43,040 nt of DNA, taken from NCBI GenBank assembly GCA_043814315.1, contig JBDRKE010000019.1:1-43040 (forward strand). Direction: 5' to 3'. Below the pieces are notes generated by a model. The model worked only from the letters and a program-made list of their open reading frames with translations, was not told where the DNA came from and made no database searches. Positions 1-7,606 of this stretch are shown piece after piece. Each line of letters begins with the position of its first letter. The first letter of the stretch is position 1. This stretch comes from JBDRKE01 sp043814315 (GTDB lineage: Bacteria > Omnitrophota > Gorgyraeia > Gygaellales > Profunditerraquicolaceae). Both the position numbers and the translations under genes were made by a program.

Positions 1-1084
1 AGGGATTGGTCAATAGATCCTTACCCCCTTGATCCAAAAAATAAGTATAAGTATTAAGCAGCGCATCGAGGTCAACAGCTGCTGTCAGCAATAGCCGTTT
101 ATCTAGGCCAGGCTTTTTCTCCTGGGCTAGCTGCCAAGGCGTCTTATGCTCTTTGTAAGTATTGGGCCGCCCAAGATTAAAGAATAGCTGATAAGTATTA
201 GCTTTACTAATAAAGTCCGCTCTATCAGTAAAGTTTTCTATCTCATAGAACTCTGTTTCCATGAGCCCGTGCACTGTCTCAACATCGGCCTGCATCCTGT
301 GCGCTCCGGGGAATATCGTAGTATGGAATTGCCCGGGCAGGGATTCTATTGTTTTGGTATATGCTGAAGGTTCTTTGGCATTCCATGAGCCGCAGAATTC
401 AACGCCGTTATCTGTCTGGCAGCGTGCCGAATCTTCAGGCATTGCCTTGTACTTTGCCATCTGATGGTTGATGTAGGCTGCAAAGAGCGTAGCGTGTATG
501 AGCGACAGCTCATTGGCAAATCCCAAAAACAGGATGCCGCAGCTTATCTCTCTGCGGGTATACTGTACTGTAGGCAGGTTTAAACGCTTCATCTGAGGCC
601 AGTATTCGGGGATATCCGTTAAATCCTTAGTATCCTCGCAGGACTGCTGGAATAGATAAAACCTCTTTTTTACTTCGCGCAGGTTTTGCTTGGTAATATA
701 TTTTTTCCTGCGTTTTCTGGACGTTGCGCCGGCTTCTCTCCAGAACTTACGGATGGTCTTAGGAGCCTGTGTAAGGCCTCCAAGTGTTTTGACCTGCTCT
801 GCTCCCAAGCGGTGATACTGTTTCCTAAGTCCGACGATATGATCTTTGATACTTTGAGCAGTGGCGCGCGGCGAGTGATGCGGCCTGCGGGATAAATCAG
901 ACAGTCCGGCATAGCCTAGTTCTTTGAATCTTGTAAGCCATTTGCGCACCACTGGCGGGGATGTGCCAAATACCCTTGCCGTCGGCTTAACGCCGTGAAC
1001 AAGCGCGTACTGGACCATCTGATACCGGTGTGCTCGTTTGTCTTTACAATTACGCATAATCTGATAATATGACAGTGGGCACAT
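1..1084 (-). CDS. IS481-like DDE transposase, 3' end beyond the window
   Basis: Open reading frame of 361 codons from an ATG at 1084 with a strong AGGAGG site 8 nt upstream; it leaves the window at base 1 without a stop. The N-terminus holds a helix-turn-helix (around residues 22-60, ending SDLSRRPHHSPR) followed by an RNase H-like integrase core. The three acidic residues can be placed as the D of CEDTKDL, the D of QTDNGVEF and the E of DVETVHG, the order expected for the rve/IS481-IS3 superfamily. No stop or frameshift is visible, so the copy could be active. The enzyme would cut and join DNA ends of its own element. Confidence 0.85.
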   Translation of the reverse strand, partial: MCPLSYYQIMRNCKDKRAHRYQMVQYALVHGVKPTARVFGTSPPVVRKWLTRFKELGYAGLSDLSRRPHHSPRATAQSIKDHIVGLRKQYHRLGAEQVKTLGGLTQAPKTIRKFWREAGATSRKRRKKYITKQNLREVKKRFYLFQQSCEDTKDLTDIPEYWPQMKRLNLPTVQYTRREISCGILFLGFANELSLIHATLFAAYINHQMAKYKAMPEDSARCQTDNGVEFCGSWNAKEPSAYTKTIESLPGQFHTTIFPGAHRMQADVETVHGLMETEFYEIENFTDRADFISKANTYQLFFNLGRPNTYKEHKTPWQLAQEKKPGLDKRLLLTAAVDLDALLNTYTYFLDQGGKDLLTNP

Positions 1085-1086
1085 AC

Positions 1087-1114
1087 AAGAGTCCTCCTTC
1101 CAAAAGAGACTCTT
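1087..1114 (-). promoter_or_regulatory. hairpin enclosing the transposase ribosome binding site
   Basis: AAGAGTC (1087-1093) and GACTCTT (1108-1114) form a 7-bp stem. The 14-nt loop carries the Shine-Dalgarno core of the transposase on the minus strand. The structure ends 3 bases before the start codon and could limit ribosome access, a common way to keep transposase levels low; that role is inferred. Confidence 0.4.
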
Positions 1115-1534
1115 AATTTACACTAGTATGTGCCTCTTTTCATTAGATTTTTATTGAATACGCTTTGAGATATCTTGTGTCCTCGTAAGATTCCTGTTCT
1201 TTGAACCATGCCCTTAGATTCCGTAATCTCCAAAAAGAAGAATTACGGGTATAAAGAATATTTGAAGGTTCAAAAGAATCAGCGCGTCTATCCCTGCTTG
1301 GTTTAAGATCGCAGCTCCTTGAGTCTTCCAGGGACTCTTTTCTTAGAGGTTTTTGCTGAACAGGCGTTTTTGGCTTAGATGAGACTGGTTTTGGCTTCAG
1401 TCCGAATTCAACCAAAGCCGCCTTTAATTTCTTAAAAACCTCTTTACGTATACAAAGGAGCTTTGTTAAATTCCCTCTGTAGGGGAGGGGGTAACGATCT
1501 ATGGTATCATTCCCATTTTGTTCCGGATAATCGT
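1115..1534. other. gene-poor stretch between the IS and bioY
   Basis: No recognisable gene. A minus-strand reading frame (1143-1415, extendable upstream to about 1525 without a start) has Lys/Pro/Ser-rich composition, no ATG, no ribosome site and no family I recognise; it may be a decayed fragment. A short hairpin CCCTC/GAGGG lies near 1470-1490. Confidence 0.4.
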
Positions 1535-1563
1535 TTTACTATTTAATTGTTTTAGGGTATAAT
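1535..1563 (+). promoter_or_regulatory. sigma70-type promoter of bioY
   Basis: TTTACT at 1535-1540, a 17-nt spacer and a perfect TATAAT at 1558-1563, followed ~55 nt later by the bioY start. The leader contains the direct repeat TTCATAGTTCATAG (1568-1581). Confidence 0.65.
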
Positions 1564-1618
1564 TTAGTTCATAGTTCATAGTAAAAGCAAGAAGCTAAAG
1601 AAAAAGAAGGAGAGAGAT

Positions 1619-2185
1619 ATGGACCTGGTTCTAAGAAAAGAAATGATCCTGGACAAAACAGCGTGTCGCGTTTTCGGCGTAGCCGTTTTTGTTATCCTGA
1701 CTGCCTTGGGCGCTTTTGTGCGCATCCCTTTGCCGTTCACCCCTGTGCCTATAACCTTGCAGACCTTATTTGTCTTGCTGGGTGCGGTTTCTCTGGGCAG
1801 GGGACTTGGTGCCTTGACTCAATGCCTTTATATATCTTTAGGGTTGTTGGGAGCGCCGATATTTTCTCAGGCCGCCAGCGGCCTGGGCTATCTTGTAGGC
1901 CCGACAGCCGGATATCTTTTGGGTTTTGTCTTGGCCAGCTTCTTTGCAGGACACTTTATCAAATTCGCTCGACACAACGCATTTTCAATTCTGGCAGTTG
2001 TCTTTGCCGCAGATATCATTCTTTTACTCTGCGGGACTCTGTGGCTTAAAATTCTTTTTGGTTACCCCCTGGCCAAGGCGCTCATGATGGGATTTTTGCC
2101 TTTCATCCCCGGGGATTTATTGAAGGCCCTCGCTGCCACCCTTATTTTTATGAAACTGGAATCTCGCCTGCGCGAGATCTTCTAG
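1619..2185 (+). CDS. bioY: BioY, biotin ECF transporter substrate-binding subunit
   Basis: 188 residues, almost entirely hydrophobic with about six membrane helices, the normal size for BioY. Family hallmarks are visible: VRIPLPFTPVPITLQTLF near residue 35, GPTAGYLLGF around 95-105 and PFIPGDLLK near 165. BioY is the membrane S-component that captures biotin; it works alone or with the shared EcfA/EcfT energy module, none of which is in this window. ATG chosen because GAAGGAGA lies 6 nt upstream. The gene is first in a run with the CBS protein (20-nt gap) and the transporters. No biotin synthesis gene is present, which is consistent with uptake. Confidence 0.92.
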   Translation: MDLVLRKEMILDKTACRVFGVAVFVILTALGAFVRIPLPFTPVPITLQTLFVLLGAVSLGRGLGALTQCLYISLGLLGAPIFSQAASGLGYLVGPTAGYLLGFVLASFFAGHFIKFARHNAFSILAVVFAADIILLLCGTLWLKILFGYPLAKALMMGFLPFIPGDLLKALAATLIFMKLESRLREIF

Positions 2186-2205
2186 TTTTAAAAAAGGAGC
2201 CTGAA

Positions 2206-2664
2206 ATGAAAGTGTATGAGATCATGAAGACGGATGTGTTAAGCATTAAGCCAGAGGGCAATGTCCTCGAGGCGTTGAGTCTTTTGTTCAAGAAAGGGAT
2301 CAGCGGCCTGCCGGTCATTGATGCCGATGCCAGGCTGGTGGGGATGTTTACGGAAAAAGATGTATTGTCGCGCCTCTTGCCCAGTTATATAGAAAAGGTG
2401 GGGAAATTCGTTTATGAAGAAAACCCTAAATCCACCAAGAAGAAATTTTTAGACTTAAGCAATGTCACGGTAGGCCAAGTTATGCGCAAGGAGGTCGTCA
2501 TTATCAAGCCGGATACAACCCTGTGCGAGGCCGCCAGGATTATGTTGACGCAGAAAACCCGCCGGTTACCGGTGGTGGAGGAAACAGGCAAGGTCGTCGG
2601 CATCGTGGCCCGCTGCGATGTGTTAAAGGCCTTAGCCCGCGAAGCCGAGTTAGATATCAGATAG
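2206..2664 (+). CDS. tandem CBS-domain protein
   Basis: 152 residues made of two CBS domains (about residues 5-62 and 88-148) with nothing else, so it is a stand-alone Bateman module. Typical elements are DVLSIKPEGNVLEAL, GLPVIDADARLVGMFTEKDVL in the first copy and RRLPVVEETGKVVGIVARCDVL in the second. Such modules bind adenosine nucleotides and switch a partner protein. The next gene starts 2 nt after its stop, so an energy-sensing role for the adjacent ion transporters is an attractive guess from context. Start ATG has AAGGAG 8 nt upstream. Confidence 0.9.
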   Translation: MKVYEIMKTDVLSIKPEGNVLEALSLLFKKGISGLPVIDADARLVGMFTEKDVLSRLLPSYIEKVGKFVYEENPKSTKKKFLDLSNVTVGQVMRKEVVIIKPDTTLCEAARIMLTQKTRRLPVVEETGKVVGIVARCDVLKALAREAELDIR

Positions 2665-2666
2665 AA

Positions 2667-4049
2667 ATGGTAAAAAAGTTTATTCTCTTGTTCGGGTTAT
2701 CCGTTGGGTTGGGGTTCGCTACCAAGAGCCTCGGCCTGAATTCTCAACAGGCTCTGGCTGTATCGATATTCTGCACTTCGGTCTTCGGGACTTTATTCTT
2801 CTGGGATTTTCGTTTAGGCTTTGTTTTCTTAGGAACGCCTATCCTTTTGTTAACGCGGACCATCGACCTGGAGAATGTCATAAAATTTGCCTCTTTGGAC
2901 GTCATCCTGTTTTTGGTGGGGATGATGGTATTAGTAGGCCTGCTCAAGGAATCAGGTTTTTTTGCCTGGATCGTCCAGCTGATCTTGCGGATTAGGAATC
3001 TGACGGCCATCAAATTTGTCATTGTGGTTTCCGTGATTTCCGCGCTGCTCTCCTCCATGACCTCTGAGGTTGTCTCTATTATCTTTATGGTGGCAGCGGT
3101 ATTTGAAATCTGCGATTATTTTGAGGTGGATCCGGTTCCTTTTCTAATCATTTCAGTTCTCGCTACAAATATCGGTAGTGCCGCCACGGTGTTAGGTAAC
3201 CCGATTGGTATATTGATTGCATCTAAAGCAGGCCTCACCTTCGAAGATTTTATTATGAAGGCCTTCCCTTTATCTATGGCGTGCCTGGTTCTGGCTATCG
3301 CAGTGGTTCTGTTTTGGTATAGGAAAAGTATAAGCCAAATGGAGGCGCATATAAAAGAACTGGGCGCTAATGAAATACTCGTAAAGCTCATTTCTGTTCC
3401 TCCGGAAAAAGAACTCAAGATTTCTTTGGTTATTTTTGGCGTCACCTTATTCTTTATCGCGCTCCATCATCGTTTAGAGCTTCTGTGGAATTTGGAGCAC
3501 AATACCTTGCTCTTGACTATGCCGCTTCTCTCAAGCGGAGCTGTTATGATCTGGAAATGGAGGAGGGCGCGCGATTATATTGAGAAAGACGTAGAATGGT
3601 GGACGCTTTTGTTTTTTATGCTCCTTTTTGCCCAGGCCGGCACTCTTAAATTTACGGGCGCCACAGATGTTTTAGCCCACAATCTGGCAGGCCTTGCAAG
3701 AAATAACCTCGCCGCTCTCACCGGGGTCATCCTCTGGGTTTCAGCCATAGGCTCCAGTATTCTGGATAATGTGGTTCTTGTGGCGGCGTTGATTCCGGTT
3801 ATTCAAAGTTTCCAGGAGTTGAACCTGAATTTACAACCCCTCTGGTGGGCGCTGCTTTTTGGCGGTTGCTTAGGAGGCAATATCACCTTAGTCGGCTCCA
3901 CCGCCAACATCGTGGCCTTAGGCATATTAGAAAAAGAAAAAAATATCCGCATGAATTTTTTCCATTGGTTCTGGATTGGCCTTACCGTAGGGGTCTTAAC
4001 GACCTCATTAGCTTGGGGGGCGCTTCTGTTTTTACCTATGTATCGTTAA
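2667..4049 (+). CDS. NhaD/ArsB-type ion transporter, first of a tandem pair
   Basis: 460 residues, about 11-12 membrane helices, a member of the ion transporter (IT) superfamily that includes NhaD sodium/proton antiporters, ArsB and SLC13 permeases. The two inverted halves each carry a loop motif: TNIGSAATVLGNPIGI in the first and GGNITLVGSTANIVALGIL in the second, with DNVV before the latter. Substrate cannot be read from the sequence; NhaD-like cation exchange is the best guess. The frame stays open 48 codons upstream inside the CBS gene, but ATG 2667 gives exactly the 460-residue length of the neighbour. Confidence 0.85.
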   Translation: MVKKFILLFGLSVGLGFATKSLGLNSQQALAVSIFCTSVFGTLFFWDFRLGFVFLGTPILLLTRTIDLENVIKFASLDVILFLVGMMVLVGLLKESGFFAWIVQLILRIRNLTAIKFVIVVSVISALLSSMTSEVVSIIFMVAAVFEICDYFEVDPVPFLIISVLATNIGSAATVLGNPIGILIASKAGLTFEDFIMKAFPLSMACLVLAIAVVLFWYRKSISQMEAHIKELGANEILVKLISVPPEKELKISLVIFGVTLFFIALHHRLELLWNLEHNTLLLTMPLLSSGAVMIWKWRRARDYIEKDVEWWTLLFFMLLFAQAGTLKFTGATDVLAHNLAGLARNNLAALTGVILWVSAIGSSILDNVVLVAALIPVIQSFQELNLNLQPLWWALLFGGCLGGNITLVGSTANIVALGILEKEKNIRMNFFHWFWIGLTVGVLTTSLAWGALLFLPMYR

Positions 4050-4064
4050 AGAAGGAATCATAAA

Positions 4065-5447
4065 TTGCTCAAGAAATTCATTGCTCTCGTTTCTATCAGT
4101 TGCGGCCTAGGTTTCTTGAGCAGGGCCGCCGGTTTAAATTTCCACCAGGCACTCTCCATATCGATATTTACGACATCCATATTAGGAACTTTATTCTTCT
4201 GGAGCTTTCGTCTCACCTTTGCCTTCCTCGGTACGTCCGTACTTCTTATCACGCAGACTATTGATTTAGAGAATGTGATCAAATTCTCTTCTCTTGAGGT
4301 GATTCTGTTTTTAGTGGGTATGATGGTCCTCGTCGGGCTTCTAAAAGATTCGGGTTTTTTTGCCTGGATTGTCAGCCTGATCCTGCGCGTTAAGACTCTC
4401 ACCGCCACGCGTTTTCTCATATTCATTTCCCTTATTTCGGGTTTATTGGCTTGCGCGGTGGATGAAGTGACTTCCATTATTTTTGTCGTTGCCGCCGTAT
4501 TTGAAATCTGCGATTATTTTGAGATTGAGCCTACGCCTTTCCTGATTATCTCTGTTTTAGCCACCAACATCGGTTCAAGCGGCACGGCCCTGGGCAATCC
4601 GATAGGCATCCTCATCGCCACAAAGTCCGGGTTGACCTTCGAAGACTTTATCGTGAAGGCCTTCCCTATTATGCTCGTATCTCTGGTGGTGATGATTGCC
4701 ATTGTGAGGTTTTGGTACAGAAAGCCCCTGCAGGAGCTTGACAGAAGAATCAAGGAATTTGGTTATAATGACATACTTATCAAGCTGGTCTCTGTCCCTC
4801 CGGAAAAAGAACTTAAAATAGCTTTAGGTATTTTTGGGGCCACCTTATTCTTTATCGCGCTTCATCACCGCTTAGAAGTCCTCTTGCATTTAAAGGCGAA
4901 TACCATCCTACTTACCTTGCCGCTTATCTCAAGCGGCTTAGTGATGGCCTGGAAGCACCAGAAGGCCCGTAAATATATTGAAAAAGATGTGGAATGGTGG
5001 ACGCTTTTGTTTTTCCTGTTGCTTTTTGCCCAGGCAGGGACCCTTAAATACACGGGGGCCACCGATGTCCTGGCCGAACGGTTATCTCATGTAGCAGGAA
5101 ACAGTATTTCGTTTTTAACCGGAGTGATTTTGTGGGTTACCGCCCTGGGTTCAAGCATCCTGGATAATGTGGTTATGGTGGCTGCCTTTATTCCAATCAT
5201 CCAGAGCTTCCAAGGGTTGTCCCAGAATTTGCAACCCTTATGGTGGGCGCTGCTCTTTGGGGGCTGCTTCGGAGGCAATATCACCTTAGTTGGCTCCACC
5301 GCTAACATCGTGGCTTTAGGAATCTTAGAGAAGGAAAGAAATGTTCACGTAACATTCTTCCGCTGGTTTTGGATCGGTTTGACTGTAGGTTTAGTGACCA
5401 CGGCCGTGTCTTGGGCCATGTTGACATGGGTTCCTTTTTATAAATAA
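4065..5447 (+). CDS. NhaD/ArsB-type ion transporter, second of a tandem pair
   Basis: 460 residues and clearly a tandem duplicate of the gene 15 nt upstream; long stretches such as the LENVIKF and KDVEWWTLLFF segments are shared. It keeps the paired motifs TNIGSSGTALGNPIGI and GGNITLVGSTANIVALGIL. One difference lies in the fifth helix region, where the first copy has SSMTSEVVS and this one ACAVDEVTS, a polar change in a region that in NhaD/ArsB lies near the transport path. Start is TTG with GAAGGA 8 nt upstream. The pair may form a heterodimer or two exchangers of different specificity. Confidence 0.85.
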   Translation: MLKKFIALVSISCGLGFLSRAAGLNFHQALSISIFTTSILGTLFFWSFRLTFAFLGTSVLLITQTIDLENVIKFSSLEVILFLVGMMVLVGLLKDSGFFAWIVSLILRVKTLTATRFLIFISLISGLLACAVDEVTSIIFVVAAVFEICDYFEIEPTPFLIISVLATNIGSSGTALGNPIGILIATKSGLTFEDFIVKAFPIMLVSLVVMIAIVRFWYRKPLQELDRRIKEFGYNDILIKLVSVPPEKELKIALGIFGATLFFIALHHRLEVLLHLKANTILLTLPLISSGLVMAWKHQKARKYIEKDVEWWTLLFFLLLFAQAGTLKYTGATDVLAERLSHVAGNSISFLTGVILWVTALGSSILDNVVMVAAFIPIIQSFQGLSQNLQPLWWALLFGGCFGGNITLVGSTANIVALGILEKERNVHVTFFRWFWIGLTVGLVTTAVSWAMLTWVPFYK

Positions 5448-5479
5448 GCAGGCTTGGGTTTTTGAGTCCCTTCAGGCGC

Positions 5480-5508
5480 TTGACAAAAGGAGCAATTCGT
5501 GGTAGATT
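5480..5508 (+). promoter_or_regulatory. sigma70-type promoter
   Basis: Perfect TTGACA at 5480-5485, 17-nt spacer, TAGATT at 5503-5508. It lies 26 nt upstream of the small exported protein gene and separates it from the transporter operon. Confidence 0.7.
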
Positions 5509-5533
5509 ATTTTTTACTTTAAGGAGGTGTTCC

Positions 5534-5962
5534 ATGAGAGGAAGAACCCTTTTGTTTATACTCATCGCGGCCCTTTTCCTGTTGATAAACGGAAAAACAG
5601 TCATAGCTGAGGAAGTTATGAAGGGGGGTGCCGTGCCGCAGAGTGAAGGTGCAGGGGATATTCAATGGGTTTGGGGTGATGTCGTGAATGTGGATACGCA
5701 GAACAAGGCCCTGACAGTCAAATACCTTGATTATGAAACGGACCAGGAGAAGGAAATAAGCGTCAGCATTGACGATAAGACAACCTTTGAGAATATCAAG
5801 GCCCTGGGCGAGGTTAAGGCAGGAGATGTTGTTAGCGTTGATTATTCCGCAAGCAGTGACGGCAGCAACATAGCTAAGAACATAAGCGTCGAAAAGCCCG
5901 AAGCGATGACGGGGATGCAGGAGCCCGGCATGGAAGAGGAAATGCCGATGACGCAAGAATAA
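5534..5962 (+). CDS. small exported protein of unknown function
   Basis: 142 residues. Starts at ATG 5534 with a full AAGGAGGT site 6 nt upstream. Residues 1-25 form a Sec signal peptide (positive MRGR, hydrophobic core, likely cut after KTVIA). The mature part is a small beta-rich segment, with WVWGDVVNVDTQNKALTVKY, then ISVSIDDKTTFENI and VKAGDVVSVDY, followed by a Met/Glu-rich tail. The pattern resembles single OB/DUF5666-like repeats seen in periplasmic proteins, but I cannot name a function. It has its own promoter and terminator, so it is a single-gene unit, probably well expressed. Confidence 0.8.
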   Translation: MRGRTLLFILIAALFLLINGKTVIAEEVMKGGAVPQSEGAGDIQWVWGDVVNVDTQNKALTVKYLDYETDQEKEISVSIDDKTTFENIKALGEVKAGDVVSVDYSASSDGSNIAKNISVEKPEAMTGMQEPGMEEEMPMTQE

Positions 5963-5988
5963 GCACTCCAAGGTAAAAGAAGGATACT

Positions 5989-6018
5989 AAGGCAGGGAGC
6001 GTCCCTGCCTTATCTTTT
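5989..6018 (+). terminator. rho-independent terminator
   Basis: AAGGCAGGGA (5989-5998) and TCCCTGCCTT (6002-6011) form a perfect 10-bp stem with a 3-nt loop, followed by ATCTTTT. It closes the exported-protein gene just 5 nt before the HAD gene begins. Confidence 0.8.
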
Positions 6019-6023
6019 AGAAG

Positions 6024-6665
6024 ATGAAAGACATCAAGCTTATCATTTTTGACTTGGACGGGACCCTCGTGGATGCCTACGAAGCGATCTTTAAAAGCTT
6101 CCATCATACCATGCAAAGCCTACAGATGAGAAGCAAGTCTCATCAAGCGATCCGCAGGGCCGTTGGCTGGGGAGACGAGCTTCTCCTTAAGCCGTTTGTG
6201 AGCCCCCTGCAGCTGAAAAAAGCCCTGTTTGTTTATCGCAGGCATCATAGGCATTCTCTGGTTAGATACGCACGGTTATTCCCTGGCGCAAGGAAGGTTT
6301 TGGGAATTCTTAAGAGAAAAGAATATAAACTGGCCGTGGCCAGCAACCGTCCCGCGCGGTTCTCTTGGATTTTAATCCGGCACCTTGGGCTTGATAGATA
6401 TTTTGACTATGTTCTTTGTGCTGACAGATTAGAGCACAGGAAACCCCATCCTGAGATTCTCCGTAAGATTATGCAAAGATTCCGTATCAGCTCAAAGCAG
6501 ACTCTCTATGTCGGCGATATGGTCCTTGATGCCCAGGCGAGCCGCCGCGCCAAGGTCAGGGCTATTATTGTCACCACCGGCTCAAGCACGCTCGCTGAGA
6601 TCAGAAAAGAAAAACCATTGTATATTATAAGAAGGATTGATGAGTTGTTGAAGGTAATAAAATAA
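6024..6665 (+). CDS. HAD-family phosphatase, phosphoglycolate phosphatase-like
   Basis: 213 residues of the haloacid dehalogenase superfamily, subfamily IA. Motif I is D10-L-D12-G-T (nucleophile D10), motif II the Ser of VASNRP, motif III the Lys in RKPHPE, and motif IV VGDMVLDAQA. A helical cap of ~65 residues sits between motifs I and II, as in Gph/PpaX enzymes that hydrolyse phosphoglycolate or pyrophosphate. Exact substrate is not readable. The start follows a terminator by 5 nt and has only a weak AGAAG site, so the gene may depend on read-through or on an unseen promoter. Confidence 0.85.
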   Translation: MKDIKLIIFDLDGTLVDAYEAIFKSFHHTMQSLQMRSKSHQAIRRAVGWGDELLLKPFVSPLQLKKALFVYRRHHRHSLVRYARLFPGARKVLGILKRKEYKLAVASNRPARFSWILIRHLGLDRYFDYVLCADRLEHRKPHPEILRKIMQRFRISSKQTLYVGDMVLDAQASRRAKVRAIIVTTGSSTLAEIRKEKPLYIIRRIDELLKVIK

Positions 6666-6840
6666 AATTACAAATTACAAATACCAATATACAAACAATA
6701 CACAATGCCCTGCCTACCGCCTTCCTGCCGGCAGGCAGGGCAGGCAGGCAAAATCACAATACACAATCTTTTTTGTAATTTATTAATTTGGTATTGTATA
6801 TTGTTTGTAATTTGTGTATTGTAAATTGGAATTTCAAGTT
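6666..6840. repeat. family A AT-rich repeat with inverted arms
   Basis: About 175 bp with no gene. A left arm rich in ACAAATACCAATATACAAAC and a right arm containing GGTATTGTATATTGTTTGT (6790-6808) are approximate inverse complements, separated by a GC-rich core with tandem GCAGGCAGG-type units. The right-arm unit recurs nearly identically at 20509-20543 upstream of hcp. A dispersed intergenic repeat. Confidence 0.65.
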
Positions 6841-6858
6841 AGGGTTTGCGGATTCATC

Positions 6859-6887
6859 TTGACACCTCACTATTTTAGTAATATATT
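6859..6887 (+). promoter_or_regulatory. strong sigma70-type promoter
   Basis: TTGACA at 6859-6864, 17-nt spacer, TATATT at 6882-6887; nearly consensus. Drives the 6911 gene and the CsgG-like gene. Expected transcription start near 6894. Confidence 0.75.
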
Positions 6888-6910
6888 AAATAGGCAAGAG
6901 GAGAGAATCT

Positions 6911-7606
6911 ATGAGAAAAATTATACATTCGCGGCCAGAGAACCCTGTCCTTCAGGATGAGGATGAAAAATGGCCGCTCAGTATCAATCATAACAGGCCT
7001 CAGCTTTTAAGCCGAGGTAGCCGTAGGTTGATTTTTATGCTTATGATTTTAAGCTTAGGGTTTGCATCTTCAGCGTGTTTCGCCGAGGATTCAAAGGCCT
7101 CACCCGCAAGAGTCATTTTGCTTATCGCTGAGCAGAATATCGAAGGTCCGCAAAGGGCCTGGTGGGCCAGTGAAATCGATTTATCGGCTACGGAGACCAC
7201 GATTGCCAAAAGGCTCATGGAGGCAGGTTGCGAGGTCCTTGAGCCATCGAACATTACAAAGACCATAGAGCAAAGTCGGGCTTTTCGTAAGGTCAACCTG
7301 TCCGAGTCAGAATCGGTTGAGTTGGGGAACCTGTCCCGGGCCGATTATGTTGTTTTAGGTAAAGCCCTGGCTTCAAGCGGAGGGAATGTTCCCCAATCGA
7401 ATTTACGTTCCTGTTTTGCAAATGTATCCGCCAGACTCATCCGTGTCAAAGACGGTAAGGTTATGGCCTATATGGATGCTTCGGGCAGTTCTGCGCACAC
7501 GGATGTGATTACGGGCGGCCGGGAGGCTCTTGTCGAAGGCGCCGAGGAATTGGCCACAAAAATAATCGAGGCATTACGAACTAAGGAGGAGGCAAGAACA
7601 GAATGA
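6911..7606 (+). CDS. exported protein of unknown function, partner of CsgG-like lipoprotein
   Basis: 231 residues. After a 38-residue basic/polar N-terminus there is one hydrophobic segment (about 39-58, ending SACFAED) that looks like a signal peptide or anchor. The exported part has the alternation of a CsgG/TolB-N-like fold: VILLIAEQNI, a helix with ETTIAKRLMEAG, EVLEPSNI and RADYVVLGKAL, then ARLIRVKDGKVMAYMDASG. That likeness is my reading, not a firm family call. Start 6911 is backed by a strong promoter and GAGGAGAG site; an internal start near 7037 would give a conventional signal peptide. Its stop overlaps the next start by 4 nt (ATGA). Confidence 0.75.
   Translation: MRKIIHSRPENPVLQDEDEKWPLSINHNRPQLLSRGSRRLIFMLMILSLGFASSACFAEDSKASPARVILLIAEQNIEGPQRAWWASEIDLSATETTIAKRLMEAGCEVLEPSNITKTIEQSRAFRKVNLSESESVELGNLSRADYVVLGKALASSGGNVPQSNLRSCFANVSARLIRVKDGKVMAYMDASGSSAHTDVITGGREALVEGAEELATKIIEALRTKEEARTE

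Larger units (their letters stand above)
1..1141 (-). mobile_element. IS481-like insertion sequence, one end only
   Basis: The first ~1.1 kb is an insertion sequence whose transposase reads leftwards out of the window. Only the upstream end of the element is here, somewhere between the transposase start (1084) and about 1141. Terminal inverted repeats and target duplication cannot be defined because the other end is missing. Family assignment rests on the transposase architecture (helix-turn-helix plus integrase-type DDE core). Confidence 0.65.

Noticed and set aside
1143..1415. Minus-strand frame of 90 codons between the IS and bioY
   Set aside because: No ATG, no ribosome site, low-complexity Lys/Pro/Ser composition and no recognisable family; at most a decayed fragment.
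1503..1511. GGTATCATT identical to one arm of the Rrf2 operator, upstream of bioY
   Set aside because: Only a half site and no partner arm; 9 bp can match by chance in a 43-kb window.
2523..2666. 48-codon N-terminal extension of the first transporter
   Set aside because: It lies inside the CBS gene, is charged rather than membrane-like, and the start at 2667 gives the same length as the tandem paralogue.
5462..5533. 24-codon extension of the small exported protein
   Set aside because: It overlaps a good promoter, and the downstream ATG has a perfect ribosome site and begins a signal peptide.
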